Part shown: piece by piece, positions 35,837 to 43,086 of the stretch
Position numbering within the stretch: position 1 is the stretch's first letter
Layout: the number at the start of each line of letters is the position of its first letter
Position numbers and translations under genes: made by a program
The notes under the pieces: generated by a model
The model's input: only the letters and a program-made list of their open reading frames with translations
What the model was told of the DNA's origin: nothing
Databases searched by the model: none
Origin: CBDAQA01 sp965198865
Lineage (GTDB): Bacteria; Planctomycetota; Phycisphaerae; Tepidisphaerales; Tepidisphaeraceae
DNA: 64,000 nucleotides
Assembly: GCA_965198865.1 (NCBI GenBank)
Contig: CBDAQA010000003.1
Coordinates: 460,994 to 524,993 of the forward strand
Direction: 5' to 3'

Positions 35837-37129
35837 ATGAAGCCGACGACGACGCCGACCGAGCCGGCCCTGCCGCTGGTCAACGCCTGCTGCTGCGGGA
35901 TCGACGTGCACAAGGACACCGTGGTCGCCTGCATCCGGACGACCGGTGCCGACGGCCGGGCCGCCAACGACGTGCGGACGTTCGGGACGACGACCCGGGC
36001 CCTGCTCGAACTGGCCGACTGGCTGGCCGAGCGGTGCGTGACGTCGGTCGCCATGGAGTCGACCGGCGTCTACTGGAAGCCGGTCTGGAACCTGCTCGAG
36101 GGACGGGCGACGGCCGACGGCGAGCCGATCGCGCTCATGCTGGTCAACGCCCGGCACATGCGGAACGTGCCGGGCCGCAAGACCGACGTGAAGGACTGCC
36201 AGTGGATCGCGCAGCTGCTGGCGGCGGGCCTGCTCTCGCCCAGCTTCGTCCCCGACCGGCCGCAGCGCGAGCTGCGGGACCTGACCCGCCAGCGCGCCCA
36301 GCTGGTCGGCGACAAGGCCCGCTTCGCCAACCGGCTGCAGAAGGTGCTGGAGGACGCCAACGTGAAGCTGGCGTCGGTGGCCAGCGACGTGCTGGGCGTC
36401 AGCGGGCGGGCGATCCTGCGCGCCATGCTCGACGGCAAGCAGACCCCGGCCCAGATGGCCGAGCTGGCCAAGGGGGCGCTGCGGCGGAAGATCCCCGCCC
36501 TGGCCGAGTCGCTGAAGGGCGGCGTGAACGACCACCACCGGTTCATGCTCAAGGCGCTGCTGGAGCAGGTCGAGGGCGCCGAGCGGCAGATCGCCGCGTT
36601 CGACCAGCGCATCGAGGCGGTGATGCCCCCTGTGGCCCTTGAGGCGGTCGAGCGCCTGGACGCGATCCCCGGCCTCGACAGGCGGGCCGCGCAAAACATC
36701 CTGGCCGAGATCGGCACCGACATGTCGCGGTTCCCCACCGCCGGCCACCTGGCCAGCTGGGCGGGCCTGTGCCCGGGCAACAACGAGTCGGCCGGCAAGC
36801 GGCGCTCGGGCCGGACCACCGAGGGGGACAAGTGGCTCAAGCGGACGATGAGCCAGACCGCCTGGTCCGCCGCCCGGACCAAGGGCAGCTACTTCCAGGC
36901 CCAGCACCGCCGCCTGGCCAAGCGGCGCGGCCCCAAGCGGGCGACGATGGCCGTGGCCCACAGCCAGCTCTGCACGATCCACGCGATGCTGAAGCGCGGC
37001 ACGACCTACGCCGACCTCGGCGCGGGCCACTTCGAGCGCCGGGATGCCGACCGGCTGAGGGGCCAGCTCGTCAACCGCTTGCAACGGCTGGGCTTCAAGG
37101 TGACGATCGAGCCCGCCGCCGCCGCGTGA
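35837..37129 (+). CDS. IS110-family transposase (element 1)
   Basis: 430 residues from ATG 35837 with CGGAGG six bases upstream. The N-terminal RuvC-like DEDD domain shows 'CCGIDVHKDTVVACIR' (first Asp), 'VAMESTGVYWKPVW' (Glu) and 'GRKTDVKDCQWIAQLLAAG' (Asp, Asp). The C-terminal domain has 'LDAIPGLDRRAAQNILAEIG', 'FPTAGHLASWAGLCPGNNESAGKRRSG' in sequence, with the Ser-containing motif typical of Transposase_20. It would recombine DNA guided by the element's bridge RNA. It looks intact. The nearest relative is the neighbouring element 2. Confidence 0.93.
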   Translation: MKPTTTPTEPALPLVNACCCGIDVHKDTVVACIRTTGADGRAANDVRTFGTTTRALLELADWLAERCVTSVAMESTGVYWKPVWNLLEGRATADGEPIALMLVNARHMRNVPGRKTDVKDCQWIAQLLAAGLLSPSFVPDRPQRELRDLTRQRAQLVGDKARFANRLQKVLEDANVKLASVASDVLGVSGRAILRAMLDGKQTPAQMAELAKGALRRKIPALAESLKGGVNDHHRFMLKALLEQVEGAERQIAAFDQRIEAVMPPVALEAVERLDAIPGLDRRAAQNILAEIGTDMSRFPTAGHLASWAGLCPGNNESAGKRRSGRTTEGDKWLKRTMSQTAWSAARTKGSYFQAQHRRLAKRRGPKRATMAVAHSQLCTIHAMLKRGTTYADLGAGHFERRDADRLRGQLVNRLQRLGFKVTIEPAAAA

Positions 37130-37158
37130 GCGACGGAGTTTTCAGAACAGTTGGTCAT

Positions 37159-37405
37159 GTGGCGCGTACGCCACGCCCGAGCGGATGAAAATATCACCCG
37201 GCGCGCCGTAGCTGCGCGTTAGGCTGAGGGCGGTCGCCGCCGGCCGGGCGAGGCCGTCGACGACTGGCGTCTTCGAGCCCGAAGAACAGTTTGGCCCGGC
37301 CGCCTGCACGAACCCGAGATTGCGGCTTTGACCGCGTGAAGCAGATTGTTTCACCCCCTCAGGTGGCTCCCGCCGGCGGCGACCCGGTACAAACGGGAGG
37401 TCGCT
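37159..37405 (+). ncRNA. Candidate bridge RNA region of IS110 element 2
   Basis: The leader starts with hairpin GTGGCG-cgta-CGCCAC (37159-37174). In the position equivalent to element 1, CCCGA-AGAACAG-TTTGG (37283-37289) equals the left flank AGAACAG (37144-37150), which is the right end of element 1. GACCGCGTG-AAGCAG (within 37339-37345) equals the element's own right end GAAGCAG (38687-38693). The loops vary in step with the DNA they would pair with while the surroundings are conserved. RNA ends unknown. Confidence 0.75.
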
Positions 37406-38674
37406 ATGGACGCGTTGACGGTGGTCCACGCCCGCTGCTGCGGGATCGACGTGCACAAGGAGACGGTGGTCGCCTGCGTCCGCTCGGCCGCGGGGCCGAA
37501 CGGGACGGTGGCCAACGAGGTGCGGACGTTCGGGACGACGACCCGGGCGCTGTTGGAGTTGGGCGATTGGCTGGCCGCGTCGGGCGTGACGGCCGTGGCC
37601 ATGGAGTCGACCGGCGTCTACTGGAAGCCGGTGTGGAACCTGCTCGAGGGGCGGGCGACGGCCGACGGCGAGCCGATCACCCTCATGCTGGTCAACGCCC
37701 GGCACATCAAGAACGTGCCCGGGCGCAAGACCGACGTGAAGGACTGCCAGTGGATCGCGCAGCTGCTGGCGGCGGGCCTGCTCTCGCCCAGCTTCGTCCC
37801 CGACCGGCCGCAGCGCGACCTGCGGGACCTGACCCGCCAGCGGGCGCAGCTGATGGACGACAAGACCCGCGTGGCCAACCGACTCCAGAAAGTCCTGGAG
37901 GACGCCAACGTGAAGCTGGCATCGGTGGCGACCGACGTGCTGGGCGCCAGCGGCCGGGACATGCTCCGGGCGATGGTCGAGGGGAAGCAGACCCCGGCCC
38001 AGATGGCCGAGCTGGCCCGCGGCAAGCTGCGGGTCAAGATCCCCCAGCTGGCCGAGGCGTTGAGCGGCCGCGTGACCGCGCACCACCGGTTCATGCTCGA
38101 CGAGTCCCTGACCCAGCTGGAGCAACTGGAGCAGCAGGTCGCCCGGTTCGACGCCCGGATCGAGGCGGTGATGACCCCTTTGGAGCGTGAGGCGGTCGCC
38201 CGGATCGACGAGGTGCCGGGGTTCGACGTCCGCTCGGCCGAGGTGTTCGTGGCCGAGGTCGGCACGGACATGTCCCGGTTCCCCACCGCCGCCCACCTGG
38301 CCAGCTGGGCGGGCATGTGCCCGGGCAACAACGAGTCGGCCGGCAAGCGGCGGAGCGGGCGGACCAACGACGGGGACAAGTGGCTCAAGCGGACGCTGAA
38401 CCAGACCGCCTGGGCCGGCGCGCGGAAGAAGGGCGGGTACTTCGGGGCCCTGTTCCGCCGGCTGAGCAAGCGCCGCGGCGGCAAGCGGGCCATCACGGCC
38501 GTCGGCCACAGCCAGCTGGTCACGATCTACCACATGCTCAGCCGGGGCACCCGCTACTGCGACCTGGGTGGCGCCCACCTGGAGGCCCGCCCGTCGGCGG
38601 ACCAGGACAAGGCGAAGATGGTGTCTCGGCTGGAGGCGATGGGGTACAAAGTGACCCTGACGGCCGCCGCGTAG
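37406..38674 (+). CDS. IS110-family transposase (element 2)
   Basis: 422 residues from ATG 37406, seven bases after GGGAGG. Same plan as element 1: 'CCGIDVHKETVVACVR', 'VAMESTGVYWKPVW', 'GRKTDVKDCQWIAQLLAAG', then 'IDEVPGFDVRSAEVFVAEVG' and 'AGMCPGNNESAGKRRSG'. All DEDD positions and the C-terminal Ser motif are retained. The N-terminal domain is nearly identical in places to element 1, while the helical middle (~190-280) differs much more. Confidence 0.93.
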   Translation: MDALTVVHARCCGIDVHKETVVACVRSAAGPNGTVANEVRTFGTTTRALLELGDWLAASGVTAVAMESTGVYWKPVWNLLEGRATADGEPITLMLVNARHIKNVPGRKTDVKDCQWIAQLLAAGLLSPSFVPDRPQRDLRDLTRQRAQLMDDKTRVANRLQKVLEDANVKLASVATDVLGASGRDMLRAMVEGKQTPAQMAELARGKLRVKIPQLAEALSGRVTAHHRFMLDESLTQLEQLEQQVARFDARIEAVMTPLEREAVARIDEVPGFDVRSAEVFVAEVGTDMSRFPTAAHLASWAGMCPGNNESAGKRRSGRTNDGDKWLKRTLNQTAWAGARKKGGYFGALFRRLSKRRGGKRAITAVGHSQLVTIYHMLSRGTRYCDLGGAHLEARPSADQDKAKMVSRLEAMGYKVTLTAAA

Positions 38675-38704
38675 GCGACCATTTTCGAAGCAGCGTCGTC
38701 CGTT

Positions 38705-39256
38705 ATGTCGCAGGAAGACACGCCCAGTAAGCCCGTGTACGTCGTGCCAACTGCGGGAGAGCGGGGCATGACGGGTCTGCACCACGCCGCCTATTCCAAC
38801 GACGCGGACGGTGTTATCGAACAGCTTGCCTTGGGGACGCCGGTCGACGTCCGCGACGACGGCGGGTGGACGCCGTTGATGTGGTCGATCGACATGTCGC
38901 AAGCGTGGGGTGAGCCGACCCGCGTCGTCTCCGTTCTCCTTGAACACGGCGCGTCGGCGAACGCAGCTGATACGTCCGGGTTCACGGCTTTGATGTTCGC
39001 TTGTGGGCGGAACAATCAGGACATCTTGGCGAAACTCATCGAAGCCGGTGCCGACATTCACGGCTGCGGCGCGGGGTCTTCGCCGCTGCACGAAGCGGCC
39101 GGTTGCAATTTTCACGAGGGCGTTGCAACGCTTCTTGCCTTGGGCGTCGACCCCGCCCAAACGGACGCAAGGGGTCGCACTCCACTGCAAGTTGCTGAGG
39201 TGTGCGAGTTCGAGGAAACGATCCAGGTCCTCCGAGCGGCACGGCCTGCGACATAA
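38705..39256 (+). CDS. Cassette-like gene 3: ankyrin-repeat protein
   Basis: 183 residues. The ATG lies inside the core GTTATGTCGCAGG (38702-38714), whose perfect inverse CCTGCGACATAAC (39244-39256) ends the gene and supplies its TAA stop. There are four to five ankyrin repeats: 'GMTGLHHAAYSNDADGVIEQL', 'DDGGWTPLMWSIDMSQAWG', 'SGFTALMFACGRNNQDILAKL', 'GSSPLHEAAGCNFHEGVATLL', 'GRTPLQVAEVCEFEETIQVL' (each cited in part). A stand-alone ankyrin protein suggests a protein-binding role. Ankyrin genes are known cargo of integron cassettes in other groups, but no function can be given. Confidence 0.85.
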   Translation: MSQEDTPSKPVYVVPTAGERGMTGLHHAAYSNDADGVIEQLALGTPVDVRDDGGWTPLMWSIDMSQAWGEPTRVVSVLLEHGASANAADTSGFTALMFACGRNNQDILAKLIEAGADIHGCGAGSSPLHEAAGCNFHEGVATLLALGVDPAQTDARGRTPLQVAEVCEFEETIQVLRAARPAT

Positions 39257-39442
39257 CCAGCCGACTATGAAGCCTTCTTGGGTGCAAGTGTAATCTGTCG
39301 AGGGATCTCATCTTTTTCTTCCTTTCGATGTAGCGTTCGGCGCGCACCGCGTCCGTCGTCTGCCGCCAGCGCCAAGGCGGCAGAGGCATACGAGGGGAAG
39401 CCGGAGGGGGGTGGGGACGCGGGGCGGGGGGCACCGCTTGGG

Positions 39443-40825
39443 TGTCCCGTCCTGAAATAGGTTGTCACCCGTGCGACGGCAAGACGGGAGCGTGTGACAT
39501 GCGGAACCGGGTCGAGCTGCGGTACAGCGGGGCGTTCAAGCGGCAGGTGGTGGAGGAGGTGGAGTCGGGCCGGTTCGACAGCGTGTCGGCGGCGAGCGCG
39601 CACTACGGGATCAAGGGCAAGACGACGGTGGTGCGTTGGGTGCGTCAGATGGGCAAGGGTCACTTGTTGGCCAAGGTGGTGCGCGTGGAGCAGGCGGGCG
39701 AGGCGGACCGGGTGTTGGCGTTGCGGCGGGAGGTGGAGCGGCTGCAGCGTGCGTTGGGGCAGACGCAGGCGGAGCGGCTGCTGGAGGCGGAGTTCCTGAC
39801 GCTGGCGTGCGGGCAGTTGGGGGAGGAGGTGGAGGCGTTCAAAAAAAAGTCCGGTGGGAGGCCGTGCACGCCGCGGCCGGCGGCGGCGCCGTGAGCGTGG
39901 GCGTGCTGTGCCGTTGCGCCGGGATGACGCGGCAGAACTACTACAAGGGCCGGTCGGCCCGGGAGGCATCGTGGGTGGACGAGACGCTGGCGGTGGAGCT
40001 GATCCGGGCCGAGCGTTGCCGGCACCGGCGGATGGGGGGCCGGAAGCTGCTGTACCTGCTGCGGGGCGAGCTGACGACGGCGGGCGTGTCGATCGGCCGG
40101 GACCGGTTCTTCGCGCTGCTGGCCCGGCACGACCTGCTGGTGGAACGCAAGCGGAACGGGGCGCGGACGACCCAGAGCTGGCACGGGTTCGGGGTGTTCC
40201 CGAACCTGGCGAAGGACCTGTCGGTGACCGAGCCGCACCAGCTCTGGGTGAGCGACATCACGTACGTGCGGACGCTGGAGGGGTTCGCGTACCTGGCGTT
40301 GGTGACCGACGCGTTCAGCCGGGCGGTGGTGGGGTACGACAGCAGCGGCAGCCTGGAGATGGAGGGGGCGTTGCGGGCGCTGTCGATGGCGCGGCGGCAG
40401 CTGCCGGCGGGTGGCCGGCCGGTGCACCACTCGGACCGGGGCAGCCAGTATTGCTGCGGCCCGTACGTGGCGCGGCTGCGGGGTTGGTCGATGGGGATCA
40501 GCATGACCGAGGAGAACCACTGCTACGAGAACGCGATGGCCGAGCGGGTGAACGGGATCCTGAAGCAGGAGTACGGGCTGGGCGACACGTTCGCGCGGCG
40601 GGCGGACGTGGCGGCGGCGGTGGCGGAGGGGGTGAGCCTGTACAACCACGACCGGCCGCACGAGGCGTTGGGGTATCGGTTCCCGATGGCGGTGCATCTG
40701 GGGCGGGCGTCGGTCCCGCGTGGCCATCCGGGGCTAGCCCCGGATGGCCACGCGGGACAGGAGGGAAACTGCAAGCGAACGGAACTGGGCAAGATTAGGT
40801 GACAACTTCTAATCAGGACTTGACA
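39443..40825 (+). mobile_element. IS3-family insertion sequence, copy 1
   Basis: 1383 bp with imperfect terminal inverted repeats: left TGTCCCGTCCTGA...TTGTCACC, right GGTGACAA...TCAGGACTTGACA. Ends are 5'-TG...CA-3', as in the IS3 family. The empty site in repeat R copy 1 shows insertion at a GGG/GGGG tract, giving a 3-4 base duplication. Copy 2 lies at 43087-44469, offset by exactly 3644 bases. Confidence 0.9.
39499..40802 (+). CDS. IS3-family transposase OrfAB, made by -1 frameshift
   Basis: OrfA runs from ATG 39499 to 39894 (131 residues): an HTH_Tnp_1 region ('YSGAFKRQVVEEVESGRFDSVSAASAHYGI') and a leucine-zipper helix. At 39841-39849 the run A8-G contains the slippery A-AAA-AAG; a -1 shift continues into OrfB, which is open to 40802. 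OrfB has the DDE integrase core: Asp in 'LWVSDITYV', Asp in 'HHSDRGSQY' and Glu in 'NAMAERVNGILKQEYG', then 'YNHDRPHEALGYRFP'. The fusion would be the active transposase. The copy at 43143 appears identical. Confidence 0.9.
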
Positions 40826-40969
40826 GGGGCCGGATGGGGTGCCCCCCGCCCCGCATCTCTCTGCCGTCTCCGGGTCCTTGTTCTTCTACGTCGTCGTCGC
40901 GTCACGCTCCCGGCCACGCCGATCCGCCGTCCCGCCGACACACCGCCGGCCGTGCCTCCAGCCGACTAT

Positions 40970-41165
40970 TCGAGTTGCGGGCCGGGTACGTCTTGGCCCG
41001 TCTCATTCACCCATGCGGCGGCTCGCGCTCATTCGCTGCTTCGCGATCCGCCGGCGGTCGCCCGCCGACGGTCGCAGCTGGTTATTCGAGGTCGGCCGCG
41101 CGTTGCACTTTCGCCGGTGTGTACGCCGTCGGGAATCGATCAGTCGTCAGCCTTGTATGGTGTCA
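40970..41165. other. Possible second attC-like site and remnant
   Basis: No gene. GTTGCGGGC near 40975 and GCCCGCCGAC near 41057 are partial inverse arms, with an inner foldback between them, followed 11 bases later by a core-like GTTATTC (41081). This could be the attC of the ankyrin cassette, displaced by repeat R. The support is weaker than for the site at 35439. A run of five GGTTGTC units follows at about 41165-41200. Confidence 0.35.
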
Positions 41166-42589
41166 GTTGTCGGTTGTCGGTTGTCGGTTGTCGGTTGTCG
41201 GTTGTGGGATCACCTCCATCGTTGGGCTCCGCGCGTCCCGCCCATCATGCCGAGGCGACTGCGGCGATCGCGTTGTCCGCCGCCGCCGCCGTCGCCGCCG
41301 CCGGCTCCTGCCACGGCTTGTTGTCCCGCAGCATCGCCCACAGCCGGACCAGCAGCTTGCGGGCGAGCGCGACGATCGCGATCTTCTTCCGGCCCGGCAC
41401 GCCCCGGCTCACCCGCTGCACGAACGCCTTGGCCCAGGGGCTGTGCCGGTAGACCATCCACGCCACCTCGACCAGCATGCCGCGGAGCAGCGACGGGCCG
41501 CGCCGGGTCACGTGGCCGCTGCGGTCCATCTGCCCGCTCTGGTACTGCTTGGGCACCAGCCCCGCGTAGCTGCCCACCTGAGCGGCGTTGGCGAACCGGC
41601 GCGGGTCGTCCAGGTGGACCACCACCGTCTGCGCCAGGCCGATCCCCACGCCCGGCACCGTCATCAGCAGCCTCACCTGGTCGTCGGCCAGGTCCTCCAA
41701 CTTGTGGTCGACCTCGGCGACCAGCTTGTCGACCTCGGCGACCAGCTTGTCGACCTCGGCGACCAGCTTGTCGACCTCGGCCAGCATCGCCAGCTCCACG
41801 TGCAGCCGGCCGCGCCACAGGTCGTCCACGCCGCACTCGCCCAGCACCCTCGCCTCGTCCGCCAACTGTTTGACGCCGGCCTTCGTCCAGCACTTCCCCC
41901 CGCGCGGCAGCGGCAACCCCTGCTGGCCGAAGATCGACCGCACCTGGTTCTTCACCCGCGTCCGCCGCTCGACCAGCGCCCGCCGGTGGTGCACCAGCCG
42001 CCGCCGCTGCCGCTGCTGCGGGCCGGGCATGTGGACGGTCGGCAGCTGGTTCATCGAGGCCATCTTGGCCAGCTTCAGCGCGTCGTCCCGGTCGGTCTTG
42101 CGCTTCACCTTGGTCCACCGCCACGCCTCGTTCGACGGGTTGGCCACCGCGACCGATAGCTTGAGCCCCGTCGCCACGTCGTGCACCCACCCCGCCGACT
42201 CGCACGTCTCGAACACGACCAGCGTCCGCTGGGGATCCGCCGTCGCGTGCTCGGCGAGCCGGTCGTGCACCGTCCGCCGGTCCGAGGCGAACGACGCGAA
42301 CGCGTGGGCCGCCGTGGCCGGGTCGAACACGCACAGGACCGAGTTGAACTTCCCCAGGTCGACGGCGACAATGCGGTCGTAGGCGAACGCGTGCATGGCG
42401 AGTGCTCCTCTCGGGCGAACCGGTGCCTTGGCGGCGAGTACCCCTCGACCGTCCCACTATGATTGTGGCACGGAAACGTGACCACGCTTTGCACCCCGTT
42501 CCCGCGAGGAGCACTCGGCTTGCATGGGTTCTTTGCTGTGGAAGGGCCCGCGGCGCGAATATAGCCTCTTTTAGTCTGGCGGTTGTCGG
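41165..42589 (-). mobile_element. IS110-family element 3 (divergent type; ends approximate)
   Basis: The transposase is on the minus strand, with about 190 bases of noncoding leader upstream (42397-42588) and about 40-80 bases downstream. CCGACAACC-type sequence flanks both sides (minus strand reading: GCCGACAACCG at the left flank and a run of CCGACAA units at the right), so the ends are probably within those repeats. It interrupts an attC-like half site that resumes at 42589. A bridge RNA may lie in the leader but I could not match guide loops. Confidence 0.6.
41245..42396 (-). CDS. IS110-family transposase (element 3)
   Basis: 383 residues. The DEDD domain is recognisable: 'YDRIVAVDLGKFNSVLCVFD', 'LVVFETCESAGWVHD' and 'KRKTDRDDALKLAKMASMNQL'. 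The C-terminal half has 'LLMTVPGVGIGLAQTVVVHLDD' and 'GSYAGLVPKQYQSGQMDRSGHVTRRG' (in part), as in Transposase_20. It is far from elements 1 and 2 in sequence. The central coiled coil contains an in-frame tandem repeat of a 21-base unit (about four LVAEVDK units, 41703-41785), which suggests recent slippage. Confidence 0.9.
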   Translation of the reverse strand: MHAFAYDRIVAVDLGKFNSVLCVFDPATAAHAFASFASDRRTVHDRLAEHATADPQRTLVVFETCESAGWVHDVATGLKLSVAVANPSNEAWRWTKVKRKTDRDDALKLAKMASMNQLPTVHMPGPQQRQRRRLVHHRRALVERRTRVKNQVRSIFGQQGLPLPRGGKCWTKAGVKQLADEARVLGECGVDDLWRGRLHVELAMLAEVDKLVAEVDKLVAEVDKLVAEVDHKLEDLADDQVRLLMTVPGVGIGLAQTVVVHLDDPRRFANAAQVGSYAGLVPKQYQSGQMDRSGHVTRRGPSLLRGMLVEVAWMVYRHSPWAKAFVQRVSRGVPGRKKIAIVALARKLLVRLWAMLRDNKPWQEPAAATAAAADNAIAAVASA

Positions 42590-42621
42590 CGCGTCGCGTT
42601 GCCCGCCACAGAACGTCATCC
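42589..42621 (+). other. attC-like right half site preceding cassette-like gene 4
   Basis: 23 of the first 24 bases (42589-42612) equal 35508-35531 of the attC-like site after gene 2 (shared GCGCGTCGCGTTGCC and GCCACAGA). It is followed by ACGTCATCC and the core GTTATGC at 42622-42628. The left half was separated by element 3 and possibly repeat R. Confidence 0.75.
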
Positions 42622-42624
42622 GTT

Positions 42625-42900
42625 ATGCAGCAGGGGCAGCCCGGTACTCGTCCGACTTTCCGGTGGCGGTGGCTCGCCATATGGGAGACCGTTCTCGCCT
42701 GTTCCACTGTCGCTTTCGTTGCCGTTTTCTGCACCTTCAACGACGTGATGCGCGGCTTCGTGGCCTCGCTCTTCACTGACGGTCCGGGCAAGGCGTGGCC
42801 ACTCGTGTTCGCGTTCGTAGTGCCGGTCGGTTATGAGGGGCTTCGGTTTGGTCTTCTCACCGCATGGGCCAAAGCTTCGGCACACTGGCCTGCTGCATAA
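42625..42900 (+). CDS. Cassette-like gene 4: small membrane protein
   Basis: 91 residues. The ATG lies in the core GTTATGCAGCAGG (42622-42634), and its perfect inverse CCTGCTGCATAAC (42889-42901) closes the gene with the TAA stop inside it. Two or three membrane segments: 'WLAIWETVLACSTVAFVAVF' (~17-36), a loop with 'MRGFVASLFTDGPGKAW', and 'PLVFAFVVPVGYEGLRFGLLTAW' (~60-82). No domain recognised. With no Shine-Dalgarno in the junction, translation may start leaderless or depend on upstream flow. Confidence 0.78.
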   Translation: MQQGQPGTRPTFRWRWLAIWETVLACSTVAFVAVFCTFNDVMRGFVASLFTDGPGKAWPLVFAFVVPVGYEGLRFGLLTAWAKASAHWPAA

Positions 42901-43086
42901 CCAGCCGACTATGAAGCCTTCTTGGGTGCAAGTGTAATCTGTCGAGGGATCTCATCTTTTTCTTCCTTTCGATGTAGCGTTCGGCGCGCACCGCGTCCGT
43001 CGTCCGCCGCTTGCGCCAAGGCGGCAGAGGCATCCGAGGGGAAGCCGGAGGGGGGTGGGGACGCGGGGCGGGGGGCACCGCTTGGG

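Larger units (their letters stand above)
35533..37150 (+). mobile_element. IS110-family element 1
   Basis: 1618 bp. Boundaries come from alignment with element 2 (both begin TT-(C/GG)-TCATG-hairpin and end ...(GAACAG / GAAGCAG)) and from the reconstructed target: removing 35533-38693 joins CCACAGAG to CGTCGTCCGTTATG, which has the same length as the intact CCACAGAACGTCATCCGTTATG at 42606-42627. There are no terminal inverted repeats and no target duplication, as expected for IS110. Inserted between the L box and core of an attC-like site. Confidence 0.85.
37151..38693 (+). mobile_element. IS110-family element 2, in direct tandem with element 1
   Basis: 1543 bp, starting TTGGTCATGTGGCG directly after GAACAG, the right end of element 1, and ending GAAGCAG just before CGTCGTCCGTTATG, the right part of the original attC-like target. 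It has the same orientation and layout as element 1 but a clearly diverged sequence, so this is not a recent duplication. The junction between the two is a right-end/left-end junction like that of a circular IS110 intermediate. Confidence 0.84.
39257..40969. repeat. Repeat R, copy 2, carrying an IS3 element
   Basis: Flanked by CCAGCCGACTAT at 39257-39268 and 40958-40969. Left part 39269-39442 and right part 40826-40957 correspond to repeat R copy 1, split at the central G-rich hairpin by the IS3 element. The flanking 12-base direct repeat may be a target duplication or conserved attC-proximal sequence. Confidence 0.7.

Noticed and set aside
41081..41160. A further cassette starting at GTTATTC
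   Set aside because: No matching inverse core (GAATAAC) or gene follows before the IS110 element. Kept only as a possible attC remnant.
41165..41203. GGTTGTC tandem run as a regulatory iteron or CRISPR
   Set aside because: Direct heptamers with no spacers, located at the edge of an IS110 element. Better explained as target repeat or slippage.
41700..41790. Possible CRISPR-like tandem repeat
   Set aside because: The 21-base units are contiguous, without spacers, and encode LVAEVDK repeats in the IS110 transposase.
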